This document shows, piece after piece, positions 1-5,609 of a stretch of DNA of 5,609 bases. Numbering within the stretch: position 1 is the stretch's first letter; each line of letters begins with the position of its first letter. The translations under genes and the position numbers were made by a program. The stretch comes from Polaromonas sp. UBA5171 (GTDB lineage Bacteria > Pseudomonadota > Gammaproteobacteria > Burkholderiales > Burkholderiaceae_C). Location of the stretch: NCBI GenBank assembly GCA_002413395.1, contig DHWX01000092.1, positions 1,489 through 7,097 of the forward strand, written 5' to 3'. The notes beneath the pieces are model-generated. The model saw nothing but the letters and a program-made list of their open reading frames with translations, was not told the DNA's origin and made no database searches.

Positions 1-666
1 GACGATGTGGATGTCGATCGGGCCCTACCCGGAATTATCGGCGCCATCGTTCAGAACGCGGGTCAAACATGCTCGGCGGGCAGTCGAGTACTCGTACAAC
101 GCTCTATTTATGAAGAGTTTGTTGCGGCGCTTGCTAAACGGATGAATGCCGTCCTCATCGGTCCCCCAACCGCTGATTTGGACTGCGGACCCGTGATCAG
201 CAAAGTGCAGTTTGATCGTGTGCGCGGCTTCCTTGACAGGGCCGAGAAAGACGGCATTGACATTATCGGTCGAGGTCATCTCGACAGTCGTTCCAGCAAG
301 GATGGATTCTACGTATTGCCGACATTATTGGGGCCGGTGCCGATTGATCATGAATTAGCGCAAGAAGAAGTGTTCGGACCTGTCTTGGCGGTGATTCCCT
401 TCGATGACGAAAATGACGCCATACGGATTGCAAACGGGACCGCATACGGACTCATCGCAGGTTTGTGGACGGAGAATGGCGGCCGCCAGATGCGCGTGGC
501 CAAAAGATTGAGAGTGGGGCAGGTCTACATCAATGGCTACGGCGCGGGAGGTGGAATCGAGCTCCCATTCGGCGGCTTCAAACGTAGCGGACACGGGAGA
601 GAAAAGGGATTTGAGGCGATGCGCGAATACACGGTCGCCAAGACCATCGTTCAATACCACGGTTGA
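1..666 (+). CDS. Aldehyde dehydrogenase family protein, C-terminal part (5' end outside window)
   Basis: NAD(P)+-dependent oxidation of an aldehyde to a carboxylic acid, presumably cytoplasmic. The reading frame is open from base 1, so the GTG at 7 is not a start; about 221 residues remain of a family that usually has 470-500. Seen (numbered from the codon at 7): the catalytic cysteine motif NAGQTCSAGSR with Cys22; the EEVFGPV motif at 120-126, whose glutamate contacts the cofactor ribose in the family; AYGLIAGLWT at 146-155; and the C-terminal PFGGFKRSGHGREKG at 187-201, typical of the superfamily. The Rossmann-fold half and the general-base glutamate (LELGG motif) lie upstream of the window. 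No frameshift is visible. The stop is 91 bp before the RuBisCO-like gene on the same strand, which suggests a shared pathway. The substrate cannot be read from this half; a sugar-derived or short hydroxy-aldehyde is a guess from the neighbours. Confidence 0.95.
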   Translation, partial: DDVDVDRALPGIIGAIVQNAGQTCSAGSRVLVQRSIYEEFVAALAKRMNAVLIGPPTADLDCGPVISKVQFDRVRGFLDRAEKDGIDIIGRGHLDSRSSKDGFYVLPTLLGPVPIDHELAQEEVFGPVLAVIPFDDENDAIRIANGTAYGLIAGLWTENGGRQMRVAKRLRVGQVYINGYGAGGGIELPFGGFKRSGHGREKGFEAMREYTVAKTIVQYHG

Positions 667-711
667 AAGGCGGGGTAGCAACGGCAATCAAGAAAAAATA
701 TTATCGACGTG

Positions 712-740
712 ATGACAAAATAAAAAGAAATAAATATATC
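712..740 (+). promoter_or_regulatory. Candidate sigma-70-like promoter in the AT-rich gap before the RuBisCO-like gene
   Basis: ATGACA (712-717) lies 17 bp before TATATC (735-740), which match the -35 and -10 consensus at 5/6 and 4/6. An alternative -10, TATTAT (699-704, 5/6), has only a poor -35. The 60 bases at 691-750 contain 13 G/C, far below the flanking genes, and include the palindrome TCAATTGA (743-750), a possible operator half or chance. Such AT-rich DNA makes consensus-like hexamers easily, so this is weak. The RuBisCO-like gene could equally be read through from the aldehyde dehydrogenase. Confidence 0.25.
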
Positions 741-757
741 TGTCAATTGAGAGACGT

Positions 758-1996
758 ATGAGAGAAACAAGAATATCCGCTACCTATCAGCTCGATACCG
801 CTATGGCCCCCGAACAGGCTGCGGCGATCATAGCTGGAGAACAATCGTCGGGTACGTTCGTCCCGATTCCTGGGGAAGACGAAGAACTTAAGGCGCGTGC
901 CGCAGCCCGGTTCGAAATTTCCCCCATATCCACGGAGAGCGGGCCTGACGCTTCACCACCACCCGTTCGTGGTGAAGCAACGCATAGTTACCGACTGAAG
1001 CTATCATGGCCGTTAGACAATGTTGGAACGTCCTTGCCTAACTTAGTCGCGACGGTCACCGGCAACCTTTATGAATTGAAGCACGTTGCCGCTCTGCGCT
1101 TACTCGACATCGAGTTTCCAGAGGCATTTTCGTACGCCTATCCCGGTCCTGCATATGGCATTGCCGGTACCCGTTTTATGAGCCAAGTCTATGATCGTTC
1201 GCTTATTGGTACCATCATCAAGCCGTCGGTCGGCCTTAATCCCAACGATACCGCAGAACTAGTGGAAAAGCTATGCCAAGGCGGTGTCGATTTCATTAAA
1301 GATGACGAGTTGCAAGGGGACGGTCCAGGTTGTCCATTCGAGGATCGCGCGCGCGCCGTCATGCGGGTGATCAATCGGCATGCTGATCGATGTGGTCGCA
1401 AGGTGATGTACGCCTTCAATCTTACCGGTGAGCTGGACGAAATGAAACGCAGGCATGACCTTGTGCATGCGCTCGGTGGCACCTGCGTAATGCTCAGCCT
1501 GAATTCGGTCGGCCTAGCAGGTTTTAGTGCTTTTCGGCGACATTCTCGCCTGCCTATACACGCTCATCGGAATGGTTGGGGCTACCTCTGCGGAGGATGG
1601 TCGTATATTGCGTGGCAGAAACTATGGCGACTAGCCGGTGTGGACCATATGCATGTCAATGGCTTAGATAACAAATTCAAGGAATCGAACGAAAGCGTGA
1701 TGGCGTCGGCCCGGGAATGCCTGACACCTATGTCCCCTGAAAAGCCTTGCGTCGTCATGCCGGTTTTTTCTTCAGGCCAATCCGCAAAGCAGGTGCCCCG
1801 CACCCTCCAATTGCTTGGCTCTACTGATTTGATCTATCTTGCGGGCGGTGGGATTCTTGCACACCCGGGTGGGATTGTGGCCGGTGTCTCGGCATTGCGA
1901 CAGGCAAGTGACGCAGGTATGGCAGGCGTGCCGCTCGCCGTCGCTGCCAACACGCATCGCGAACTGCGGGAAGCACTTGAGAAATTCGGCCATTGA
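758..1996 (+). CDS. RuBisCO-like protein (form IV type; candidate 3-oxo-isoapionate-4-phosphate decarboxylase or transcarboxylase/hydrolase)
   Basis: A 412-residue member of the RuBisCO large-subunit superfamily, with an N-terminal alpha/beta domain (about 1-130) and a C-terminal TIM barrel (about 145-412). Aligned by eye to plant RuBisCO (spinach numbers in brackets): E28 (60), T33 (65), N103 (123), K155 (175) in IIKPSVGL, the metal/carbamate set K181, D183, E184 (201, 203, 204) in FIKDDE, H270 and R271 (294, 295) in HAHRNGWG, H299 (327), K306 (334), S338 and G340 (379, 381), and GGG at 363-365 (403-404 region). The clear change is S157 for Lys177. The loop after KDDE (LQGDGPGCPF) differs from true RuBisCO, and no small subunit or phosphoribulokinase is present, so carbon fixation is unlikely. 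In known apionate pathways, RLPs OiaX and OiaT act on 3-oxo-isoapionate 4-phosphate made by a DUF1537 kinase, as encoded downstream here. The start ATG is supported by the family-like N-terminus RISATYQLDT and a modest GAGAG ribosome site at 749-753. The exact reaction is inferred. Confidence 0.93.
   Translation: MRETRISATYQLDTAMAPEQAAAIIAGEQSSGTFVPIPGEDEELKARAAARFEISPISTESGPDASPPPVRGEATHSYRLKLSWPLDNVGTSLPNLVATVTGNLYELKHVAALRLLDIEFPEAFSYAYPGPAYGIAGTRFMSQVYDRSLIGTIIKPSVGLNPNDTAELVEKLCQGGVDFIKDDELQGDGPGCPFEDRARAVMRVINRHADRCGRKVMYAFNLTGELDEMKRRHDLVHALGGTCVMLSLNSVGLAGFSAFRRHSRLPIHAHRNGWGYLCGGWSYIAWQKLWRLAGVDHMHVNGLDNKFKESNESVMASARECLTPMSPEKPCVVMPVFSSGQSAKQVPRTLQLLGSTDLIYLAGGGILAHPGGIVAGVSALRQASDAGMAGVPLAVAANTHRELREALEKFGH
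950..978. repeat. Perfect 10-bp inverted repeat (stem-loop) inside the RuBisCO-like gene
   Basis: GCTTCACCAC (950-959) and GTGGTGAAGC (969-978) are exact reverse complements separated by 9 bases. The stem covers codons for the proline-rich linker DASPPPVRGEA in the N-terminal domain, a region that varies among relatives. No T-run follows, so it is not an intrinsic terminator. It could be an mRNA structure or coincidence. Confidence 0.55.
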
Positions 1997-2072
1997 CGCG
2001 CCTGCTTGAAAACAACTTCGATTCACTGTGATCGCTGTTTGTGGCGGTATCTTGAGAATCGGTTGTACGGCG

Positions 2073-2088
2073 GCAGAAAATAATCTGC
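2073..2088. other. Small stem-loop / operator-like inverted repeat in the dctP leader
   Basis: GCAGA (2073-2077) and TCTGC (2084-2088) pair perfectly around AAATAA, 32 bp before the dctP start. No T-run follows, so it is not a rho-independent terminator. It may be a repressor site, an mRNA processing or stabilising hairpin that raises dctP expression over its neighbours, or chance. The rest of 1997-2120 holds a 9-base palindrome TCACTGTGA (2023-2031) and no other gene. Confidence 0.3.
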
Positions 2089-2107
2089 ATCTTCAAAAAA
2101 GGTTAAC

Positions 2108-2115
2108 AAAGGAGA
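2108..2115 (+). promoter_or_regulatory. Strong ribosome binding site that fixes the dctP start
   Basis: AAAGGAGA contains the GGAG core at 2111-2114, six bases before the ATG at 2121. This favours 2121 over the in-frame GTG at 2028. Starting at 2028 would add 31 residues in front of an otherwise perfect signal peptide. Confidence 0.85.
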
Positions 2116-2120
2116 CAGTT

Positions 2121-3143
2121 ATGAAGCAAATCGTGCGTCGCAAGTTTTTGATGACAGCTGGCGCTGCTGCAGCGGCATCAGTGATCCCGCCATGGATCAC
2201 CACAGCCTCGGCCGCCGAATTCGTCTATAAAGTCGGTACCGACCTTCCGGGAACCCATCCATTAAATATCCGCCTGCAGGAGGCTTCCAACGCGATCAAG
2301 AAAGAGACCGAGGGGCGGATGGAGATTCGGGTATTTCCGAATAATCAGTTGGGTGGGGACCCGGCGATGTTTACTCAACTGCGTAACGGAGCGCTGGAAT
2401 TTTTCACGCTGTCCGGCGCAAACGTGCTGTCTTCGCTCGTACCGAAGACGGCAATTTCCGGGGTCGGGTTCGCCTTCAAAAACTACGAACAGCTCTACAG
2501 GGTGATGGACGGCGACCTCGGCAAGCTTCTGCGGTCCCATATCTCAAACGCTGGGTTGGCCGTAATGGAGAAGATGTGGGACAACGGCTTCCGTCAAATA
2601 ACGACGAATACAAAACCAATCATGAACCCTGACGATCTAAAAGGCTTCAAGATCCGGGTTCCCATCGGAAAATTGTGGATTTCGCTGTTTGAGACGCTGG
2701 GAGCGGCGCCATCTGGAATCGCTTTTAACGAGGTCTATTCGGCGCTGCAAACCAAGGTCGTCGATGGTCAGGAAAATGCACTCGCCGTCACGTCGGTTGC
2801 GAAGCTTTATGAGGTGCAAAAATATTGTTCGCTAACGAACCACATGTGGGATGGCTTTTGGATGCTCGGCAATCGGGCCGCGTGGGATCGGCTGCCACCC
2901 AAGATACAGGAAATTGTCGCCCGCAATTTCGATGCGTCTGCATTGAAAGAGCGCAAGGACGTCGCGGACCTGAATGCGATGTTGCAAAAAACGCTGGAAG
3001 AAAAGGGGATGATTTTTAATACCGTGGAACCGGAGCCTTTCCGTGAAAAGTTGAGGAAAAATGGATTCTATGCCGGGTGGAAGCGGGAATTCGGTGATGA
3101 AGAATGGGATCTTCTCGAAAAAGTTACCGGAAAACTGGTATGA
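2121..3143 (+). CDS. dctP: TRAP transporter periplasmic substrate-binding protein, DctP family, with Tat signal peptide
   Basis: Extracytoplasmic binding protein of a tripartite ATP-independent periplasmic transporter. It captures a substrate, usually a carboxylate, and delivers it to the DctQM membrane unit. It has 340 residues, normal for the family. The N-terminus has a twin-arginine motif, RRKFLM at 6-11, then an alanine-rich hydrophobic stretch and a likely cleavage site after ASA (29-31), so export through Tat is predicted. Family features: NGFRQIT with Arg158; FKIRVP with Arg179, the position that salt-bridges the ligand carboxylate in characterised DctP proteins; and NEVYSALQTKVVDGQEN, typical of the hinge and dimer region. 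The start is ATG 2121 because of the GGAG site six bases upstream and the signal peptide. The stop overlaps the next gene's start (ATGA, 3140-3143), which suggests translational coupling. Neighbouring RuBisCO-like and kinase genes suggest a sugar-acid ligand, such as an apionate-like compound; this is inference. Confidence 0.95.
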   Translation: MKQIVRRKFLMTAGAAAAASVIPPWITTASAAEFVYKVGTDLPGTHPLNIRLQEASNAIKKETEGRMEIRVFPNNQLGGDPAMFTQLRNGALEFFTLSGANVLSSLVPKTAISGVGFAFKNYEQLYRVMDGDLGKLLRSHISNAGLAVMEKMWDNGFRQITTNTKPIMNPDDLKGFKIRVPIGKLWISLFETLGAAPSGIAFNEVYSALQTKVVDGQENALAVTSVAKLYEVQKYCSLTNHMWDGFWMLGNRAAWDRLPPKIQEIVARNFDASALKERKDVADLNAMLQKTLEEKGMIFNTVEPEPFREKLRKNGFYAGWKREFGDEEWDLLEKVTGKLV

Positions 3144-5026
3144 ACCTCGGGGTGGAAACCCCGTCCGCCCTGGATTCGACCGGAAGGCGACCGATCGGTC
3201 CGGGTGGGTGGCTTTACAGGGCTGATTACATTCTCGGTATGATCGTCCAGATTCCGGCCGCAATTCTGGTCGTTGCCGAAGTCATCATTCTATTCTCCGG
3301 CGTGGTGGGGCGATACGCCTTCCACACGCCGCTCATCTGGGCTGATGAATTGTCCAGCATTCTCTTCCTATGGCTGGCGATGATGGGTTCGGCAGTTGCC
3401 TTGCATAGAGGGGCACACATGCAGATGACCGCGTTGGTCAACAGTACGGGCACCCGCTGGAAATCTTCGTGGGACTGGCTCGCGCTCACCTCCTGTCTGG
3501 CATTTCTGGGACTACTCGCGCTCCCCAGCTTCAGTTACGTTATTCAGCAAAGCGCCATACACACGCCCGGCCTGAATATCCTGGACGCATGGCGCGTCGC
3601 CGCGATACCCATTGCGGTTGTCCTGATGATACTAATCGGCACGGTGAAGCTATTAATGACGGGTCGCCAGCCAGCAATCATTGGGATCATAACCGCCGCT
3701 GCAATTGCAGTGCTGCTGCAATATACCGGCCCTTTGCTGTCGGACCTTGGCAACCTCAACCTTTTGATTTTCTTTGTTGGGATTTTGAGCCTCACGGTAT
3801 TGAGCGGTATGCCAATTGCGTTCTCCTTCGGTCTTGCGACGTTTTCCTATCTGTCGTTGTCGACCTCCATGCCTCTTAACGTGATCGTAGGGCGCATGGA
3901 TGAAGGCGTGTCACAGCTGGTCTTGCTCGCCGTCCCCATGTTTATATTCCTGGGTTTGCTCATCGAAATGACGGGCATGGCCAAAGCTATGGTGGCATTT
4001 CTGGCGTCACTGTTAGGCCATATCCGCGGCGGCCTGTCCTACGTACTTGTGGCGTCGATGTACCTCGTCTCGGGGATTTCCGGTTCCAAAGCAGCCGACA
4101 TGGCGGCCATCTCACCGGTTCTCTTTCCTGAAATGATCAAGCGCGGTGCCAAGCGAGGGGAGTTGGTTGCCCTCCTGTCCGCCACCGGGGCGCAAACTGA
4201 AACGATCCCGCCCAGTATTGTGCTGATCACGATAGGCTCGGTGACAGGTGTGTCGATTACCTCGTTGTTCATCGGTGGATTGATGCCGGGCGTTGTGTTG
4301 GGACTTACGTTGTGTTGTTTAGTTTGGTGGCGTTCCCGGAACGACAACATGTCGGGCGTACAGCGGGCCAGCCCCAGCACGGTCGGAAAGACGCTAGTCG
4401 TGGCGTTGCCTGCACTCACGCTGCCTTTTGTCATTCGATTTGCCGTAGTGGAAGGTATTGCCACCGCCACGGAGGTATCCACAGTCGGAATCGTTTATTC
4501 GATGCTCGTTGGATTATTGATCTATCGCCGCTTCAATTGGCGTAGGCTGGGGCCGATTCTCGTCGAAACGGCAGCCTTGTCAGGCGCCATTCTAATGATC
4601 ATCGGCACTGCGACAGCAATGGCTTGGGCACTTACTCAGTCAGGGTTCTCTCAGTCGCTCGCTACCTTTATGGCTGAGCTGCCTGGCGGTAAACCGATGT
4701 TTTTAGCGGTGTCCGTCCTTGCTTTCATCGTCCTCGGTAGCGTGTTAGAAGGCATTCCAGCCATCGTCCTGTTTGGTCCGCTGCTGTTTCCAATTGCCCG
4801 CGACATCGGGGTCAATGAGGTGCAGTACGCGATGGCCGTTATCCTATCAATGGGCTTGGGCTTGTTCTCACCGCCGTTTGGCGTCGGGTACTACGGTGCC
4901 TGTGCTGTAAGCAAAATTCACCCGGACGAAGGCATACGGCCGATCGTCGGCTATATGGTGGCCCTGTTCATCGGCATCGTGGTCGTTGCGGCAGTACCTT
5001 GGGTTTCCATCGGGTTTCTGAAGTGA
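3140..5026 (+). CDS. dctQM: TRAP transporter fused membrane protein, DctQ (small) + DctM (large) domains
   Basis: Inner-membrane secondary transporter that moves the DctP-bound substrate inward, driven by a sodium or proton gradient. It has 628 residues, equal to a small and a large TRAP subunit in one chain. The DctQ part (about 28-175) has four hydrophobic segments and the signature RYAFHTPLIWADE (59-70). A linking helix (about 179-200) and the DctM part (about 205-628) follow. DctM motifs: PMFIFLGLLIEMTGMA (266-281), SGISGSKAADMAAI (311-324) and IPPSIVLI (356-363), which belong to the first ion/substrate hairpin; the repeated second half includes TATEVSTVG (442-450) and GLFSPPFGVGYY (574-585). 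The ATG at 3140 overlaps the dctP stop; an earlier in-frame start at 3104 would lie deep in dctP and adds nothing family-like. No strong ribosome site is seen, consistent with coupling to dctP. Fused QM proteins are well known (SiaQM/SiaT type), so the architecture itself is not novel. Confidence 0.95.
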   Translation: MNLGVETPSALDSTGRRPIGPGGWLYRADYILGMIVQIPAAILVVAEVIILFSGVVGRYAFHTPLIWADELSSILFLWLAMMGSAVALHRGAHMQMTALVNSTGTRWKSSWDWLALTSCLAFLGLLALPSFSYVIQQSAIHTPGLNILDAWRVAAIPIAVVLMILIGTVKLLMTGRQPAIIGIITAAAIAVLLQYTGPLLSDLGNLNLLIFFVGILSLTVLSGMPIAFSFGLATFSYLSLSTSMPLNVIVGRMDEGVSQLVLLAVPMFIFLGLLIEMTGMAKAMVAFLASLLGHIRGGLSYVLVASMYLVSGISGSKAADMAAISPVLFPEMIKRGAKRGELVALLSATGAQTETIPPSIVLITIGSVTGVSITSLFIGGLMPGVVLGLTLCCLVWWRSRNDNMSGVQRASPSTVGKTLVVALPALTLPFVIRFAVVEGIATATEVSTVGIVYSMLVGLLIYRRFNWRRLGPILVETAALSGAILMIIGTATAMAWALTQSGFSQSLATFMAELPGGKPMFLAVSVLAFIVLGSVLEGIPAIVLFGPLLFPIARDIGVNEVQYAMAVILSMGLGLFSPPFGVGYYGACAVSKIHPDEGIRPIVGYMVALFIGIVVVAAVPWVSIGFLK

Positions 5027-5049
5027 CGCGGTCTGGCAGGATCGAGTGG

Positions 5050-5178
5050 ATGATTGACGCTCGGACAAACGCGGAGCGCGCCGTAGGTGATGCTCTCGCG
5101 TGGGTTTCGGCCGAACGACAACAATCGCGATCGAATCAGGCGAGGTCGGTGCTAGGTTCCGGGCAAGGAAGAATATGA
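5050..5178 (+). CDS. Short ORF, possible 42-residue coupled peptide of unknown function
   Basis: An open frame from ATG 5050 to TGA 5178 encodes 42 residues, rich in Arg, Ala, Ser and Gln, with no recognised motif. AGGA at 5038-5041 lies eight bases upstream as a possible ribosome site. Its stop overlaps the kinase start (ATGA, 5175-5178). The same frame also has a GTG at 5023 overlapping the stop of the TRAP gene (GTGA, 5023-5026), which would give 51 residues and fill the gap exactly. Third codon positions show no clear GC preference, so coding is uncertain. It may be a leader whose translation couples transporter to kinase, the remnant of a gene, or chance. Apart from this ORF, nothing else is recognised between the TRAP gene and the kinase. 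Confidence 0.2.
   Translation: MIDARTNAERAVGDALAWVSAERQQSRSNQARSVLGSGQGRI
5165..5171 (+). promoter_or_regulatory. Ribosome binding site of the DUF1537 kinase gene
   Basis: AAGGAAG ends three bases before the ATG at 5175, with the AGGA core (5166-5169) five bases away. It supports this ATG over the upstream in-frame GTG at 5100. Confidence 0.7.
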
Positions 5179-5609
5179 CGGTCAAGGTGACATTTTATGG
5201 CGACGATTTTACCGGCGCATCGGACAATTCTGCGCAATACCACCGACATGGACTGAAATCGCTGTTGTTTTTTTCGGACCCGGGCGAGGCTGCGCTGCAC
5301 GACGCCGCTGCGCTGCACGATGTGATCGGCGTTGCCGGGACGGCTCGCTCGCTGGCAACTGAAAAAATGGTGAACGAGTTACTTCCTATTCTGAAGAGCT
5401 TGAAGCAACTCGGAGCACCGATCATGCAATATAAATGCTGCTCCACGTTCGACTCGTCGCGAGCGGTAGGGAGCTTGGGAGAAGCGATACGGCTGATGCG
5501 GTCGTGCTGGCCGGATAGTTTCGTGCCGGTAATCGCCGCGACGCCCGAGTTTGGCCGCTACACGATGTTCGGCCACCATTTCGCCCGCTTCGGCAGTGAG
5601 GTTTATCGT
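5175..5609 (+). CDS. Four-carbon acid sugar kinase family protein (DUF1537), N-terminal part; candidate 3-oxo-isoapionate kinase (3' end outside window)
   Basis: ATP-dependent kinase of the DUF1537/OtnK family, which phosphorylates acid sugars such as tetronates and, in OiaK, 3-oxo-isoapionate. The window ends in-frame after 145 residues; family members are usually about 400-450, so only the N-terminal substrate-binding domain is present and the C-terminal ATP-binding domain is missing. Seen: the family-opening motif FYGDDFTGASDN (7-18), IGVAGTARSL (51-60), and YKCCSTFDSS (86-95), the counterpart of the YKxCSTFDSS segment, with a probable substrate-site role. The start ATG 5175 has an AAGGAAG site just upstream, and the conserved motif begins seven residues in. 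It lies 148 bp after the TRAP membrane gene. Its pairing with an RLP is what points to 3-oxo-isoapionate phosphorylation; a tetronate kinase role remains possible, because specificity cannot be read from this part. Confidence 0.92.
   Translation, partial: MTVKVTFYGDDFTGASDNSAQYHRHGLKSLLFFSDPGEAALHDAAALHDVIGVAGTARSLATEKMVNELLPILKSLKQLGAPIMQYKCCSTFDSSRAVGSLGEAIRLMRSCWPDSFVPVIAATPEFGRYTMFGHHFARFGSEVYR

Noticed and set aside
1847..1876. Direct repeat GGTGGGATT (1847-1855 and 1868-1876)
   Set aside because: It encodes the conserved glycine-rich GGGI and GGIV segments of the RLP phosphate site, so protein constraint explains it.
758..1996. True carbon-fixing RuBisCO large subunit
   Set aside because: Lys177 is replaced, the loop after KDDE differs, the protein is short (412 residues), and there is no small subunit or phosphoribulokinase. 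The neighbours are catabolic.
2073..2100. Rho-independent terminator after the RLP gene
   Set aside because: The stem is only 5 bp and is followed by an A-rich stretch, not a T-run, on the plus strand.
2028..2120. In-frame upstream extension of dctP from GTG 2028
   Set aside because: It would put 31 non-family residues in front of a complete Tat signal peptide. The strong GGAG site directly before ATG 2121 fixes the later start.
3104..3139. In-frame upstream extension of the fused TRAP membrane gene from an alternative start at 3104
   Set aside because: It lies inside dctP, has no ribosome site, and the ATGA overlap at 3140 is the usual arrangement for these genes.
2832..3263. 143-residue minus-strand open frame across the dctP/dctQM junction
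   Set aside because: Antisense to two well-supported genes and low in recognisable protein features.
3699..3710. 12-bp perfect palindrome CTGCAATTGCAG
   Set aside because: Inside the Ala-rich linker helix of the TRAP membrane gene, where Ala/Ile/Ala codons readily give such a sequence; no second copy was seen.
4039..4482. 147-residue minus-strand open frame
   Set aside because: It lies wholly antisense to conserved DctM motifs, with no recognisable domain or start signal; a shadow of the real gene.

Overview
The window reads as one stretch of a plus-strand catabolic locus. It probably comes from a member of the Pseudomonadota (alpha- or betaproteobacterial style). The basis for that is the fused TRAP membrane subunit, the twin-arginine DctP, the moderately GC-rich coding sequence and the short operon-like spacing. 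No gene in the window fixes the genus.

Layout: (1) 1-666, the C-terminal part of an NAD(P)+-dependent aldehyde dehydrogenase, cut by the left edge. (2) 667-757, an AT-rich gap with a possible promoter. (3) 758-1996, a complete RuBisCO-like protein (RLP) that keeps almost all RuBisCO active-site positions. (4) 1997-2120, a leader with a small stem-loop and a strong ribosome binding site. (5) 2121-3143, a TRAP-transporter periplasmic binding protein (DctP family) with a Tat signal peptide. (6) 3140-5026, a fused DctQ-DctM TRAP membrane protein, overlapping dctP by ATGA. (7) 5027-5174, a gap without a recognised gene, crossed by a short ORF that overlaps the next start. (8) 5175-5609, the N-terminal 145 residues of a DUF1537 (four-carbon acid sugar kinase family) protein, cut by the right edge. 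It is open to the last base with no stop, so an ORF search that needs a stop codon would miss it.

Reading as a system: a TRAP importer would bring in a carboxylated compound such as a sugar acid. The DUF1537 kinase would phosphorylate an acid-sugar intermediate. The RLP would act on the phosphorylated 3-oxo acid, by decarboxylation or by C-C cleavage. The aldehyde dehydrogenase would oxidise an aldehyde upstream or downstream. An RLP with a DUF1537 kinase is the core of the known D-apionate / 3-oxo-isoapionate routes (OiaK kinase followed by the RLPs OiaX or OiaT). The window therefore most likely holds that pathway or a relative of it. The exact substrate and the choice between decarboxylase and transcarboxylase/hydrolase cannot be settled from the sequence alone. 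No mobile element, CRISPR array, tRNA or rRNA was seen.
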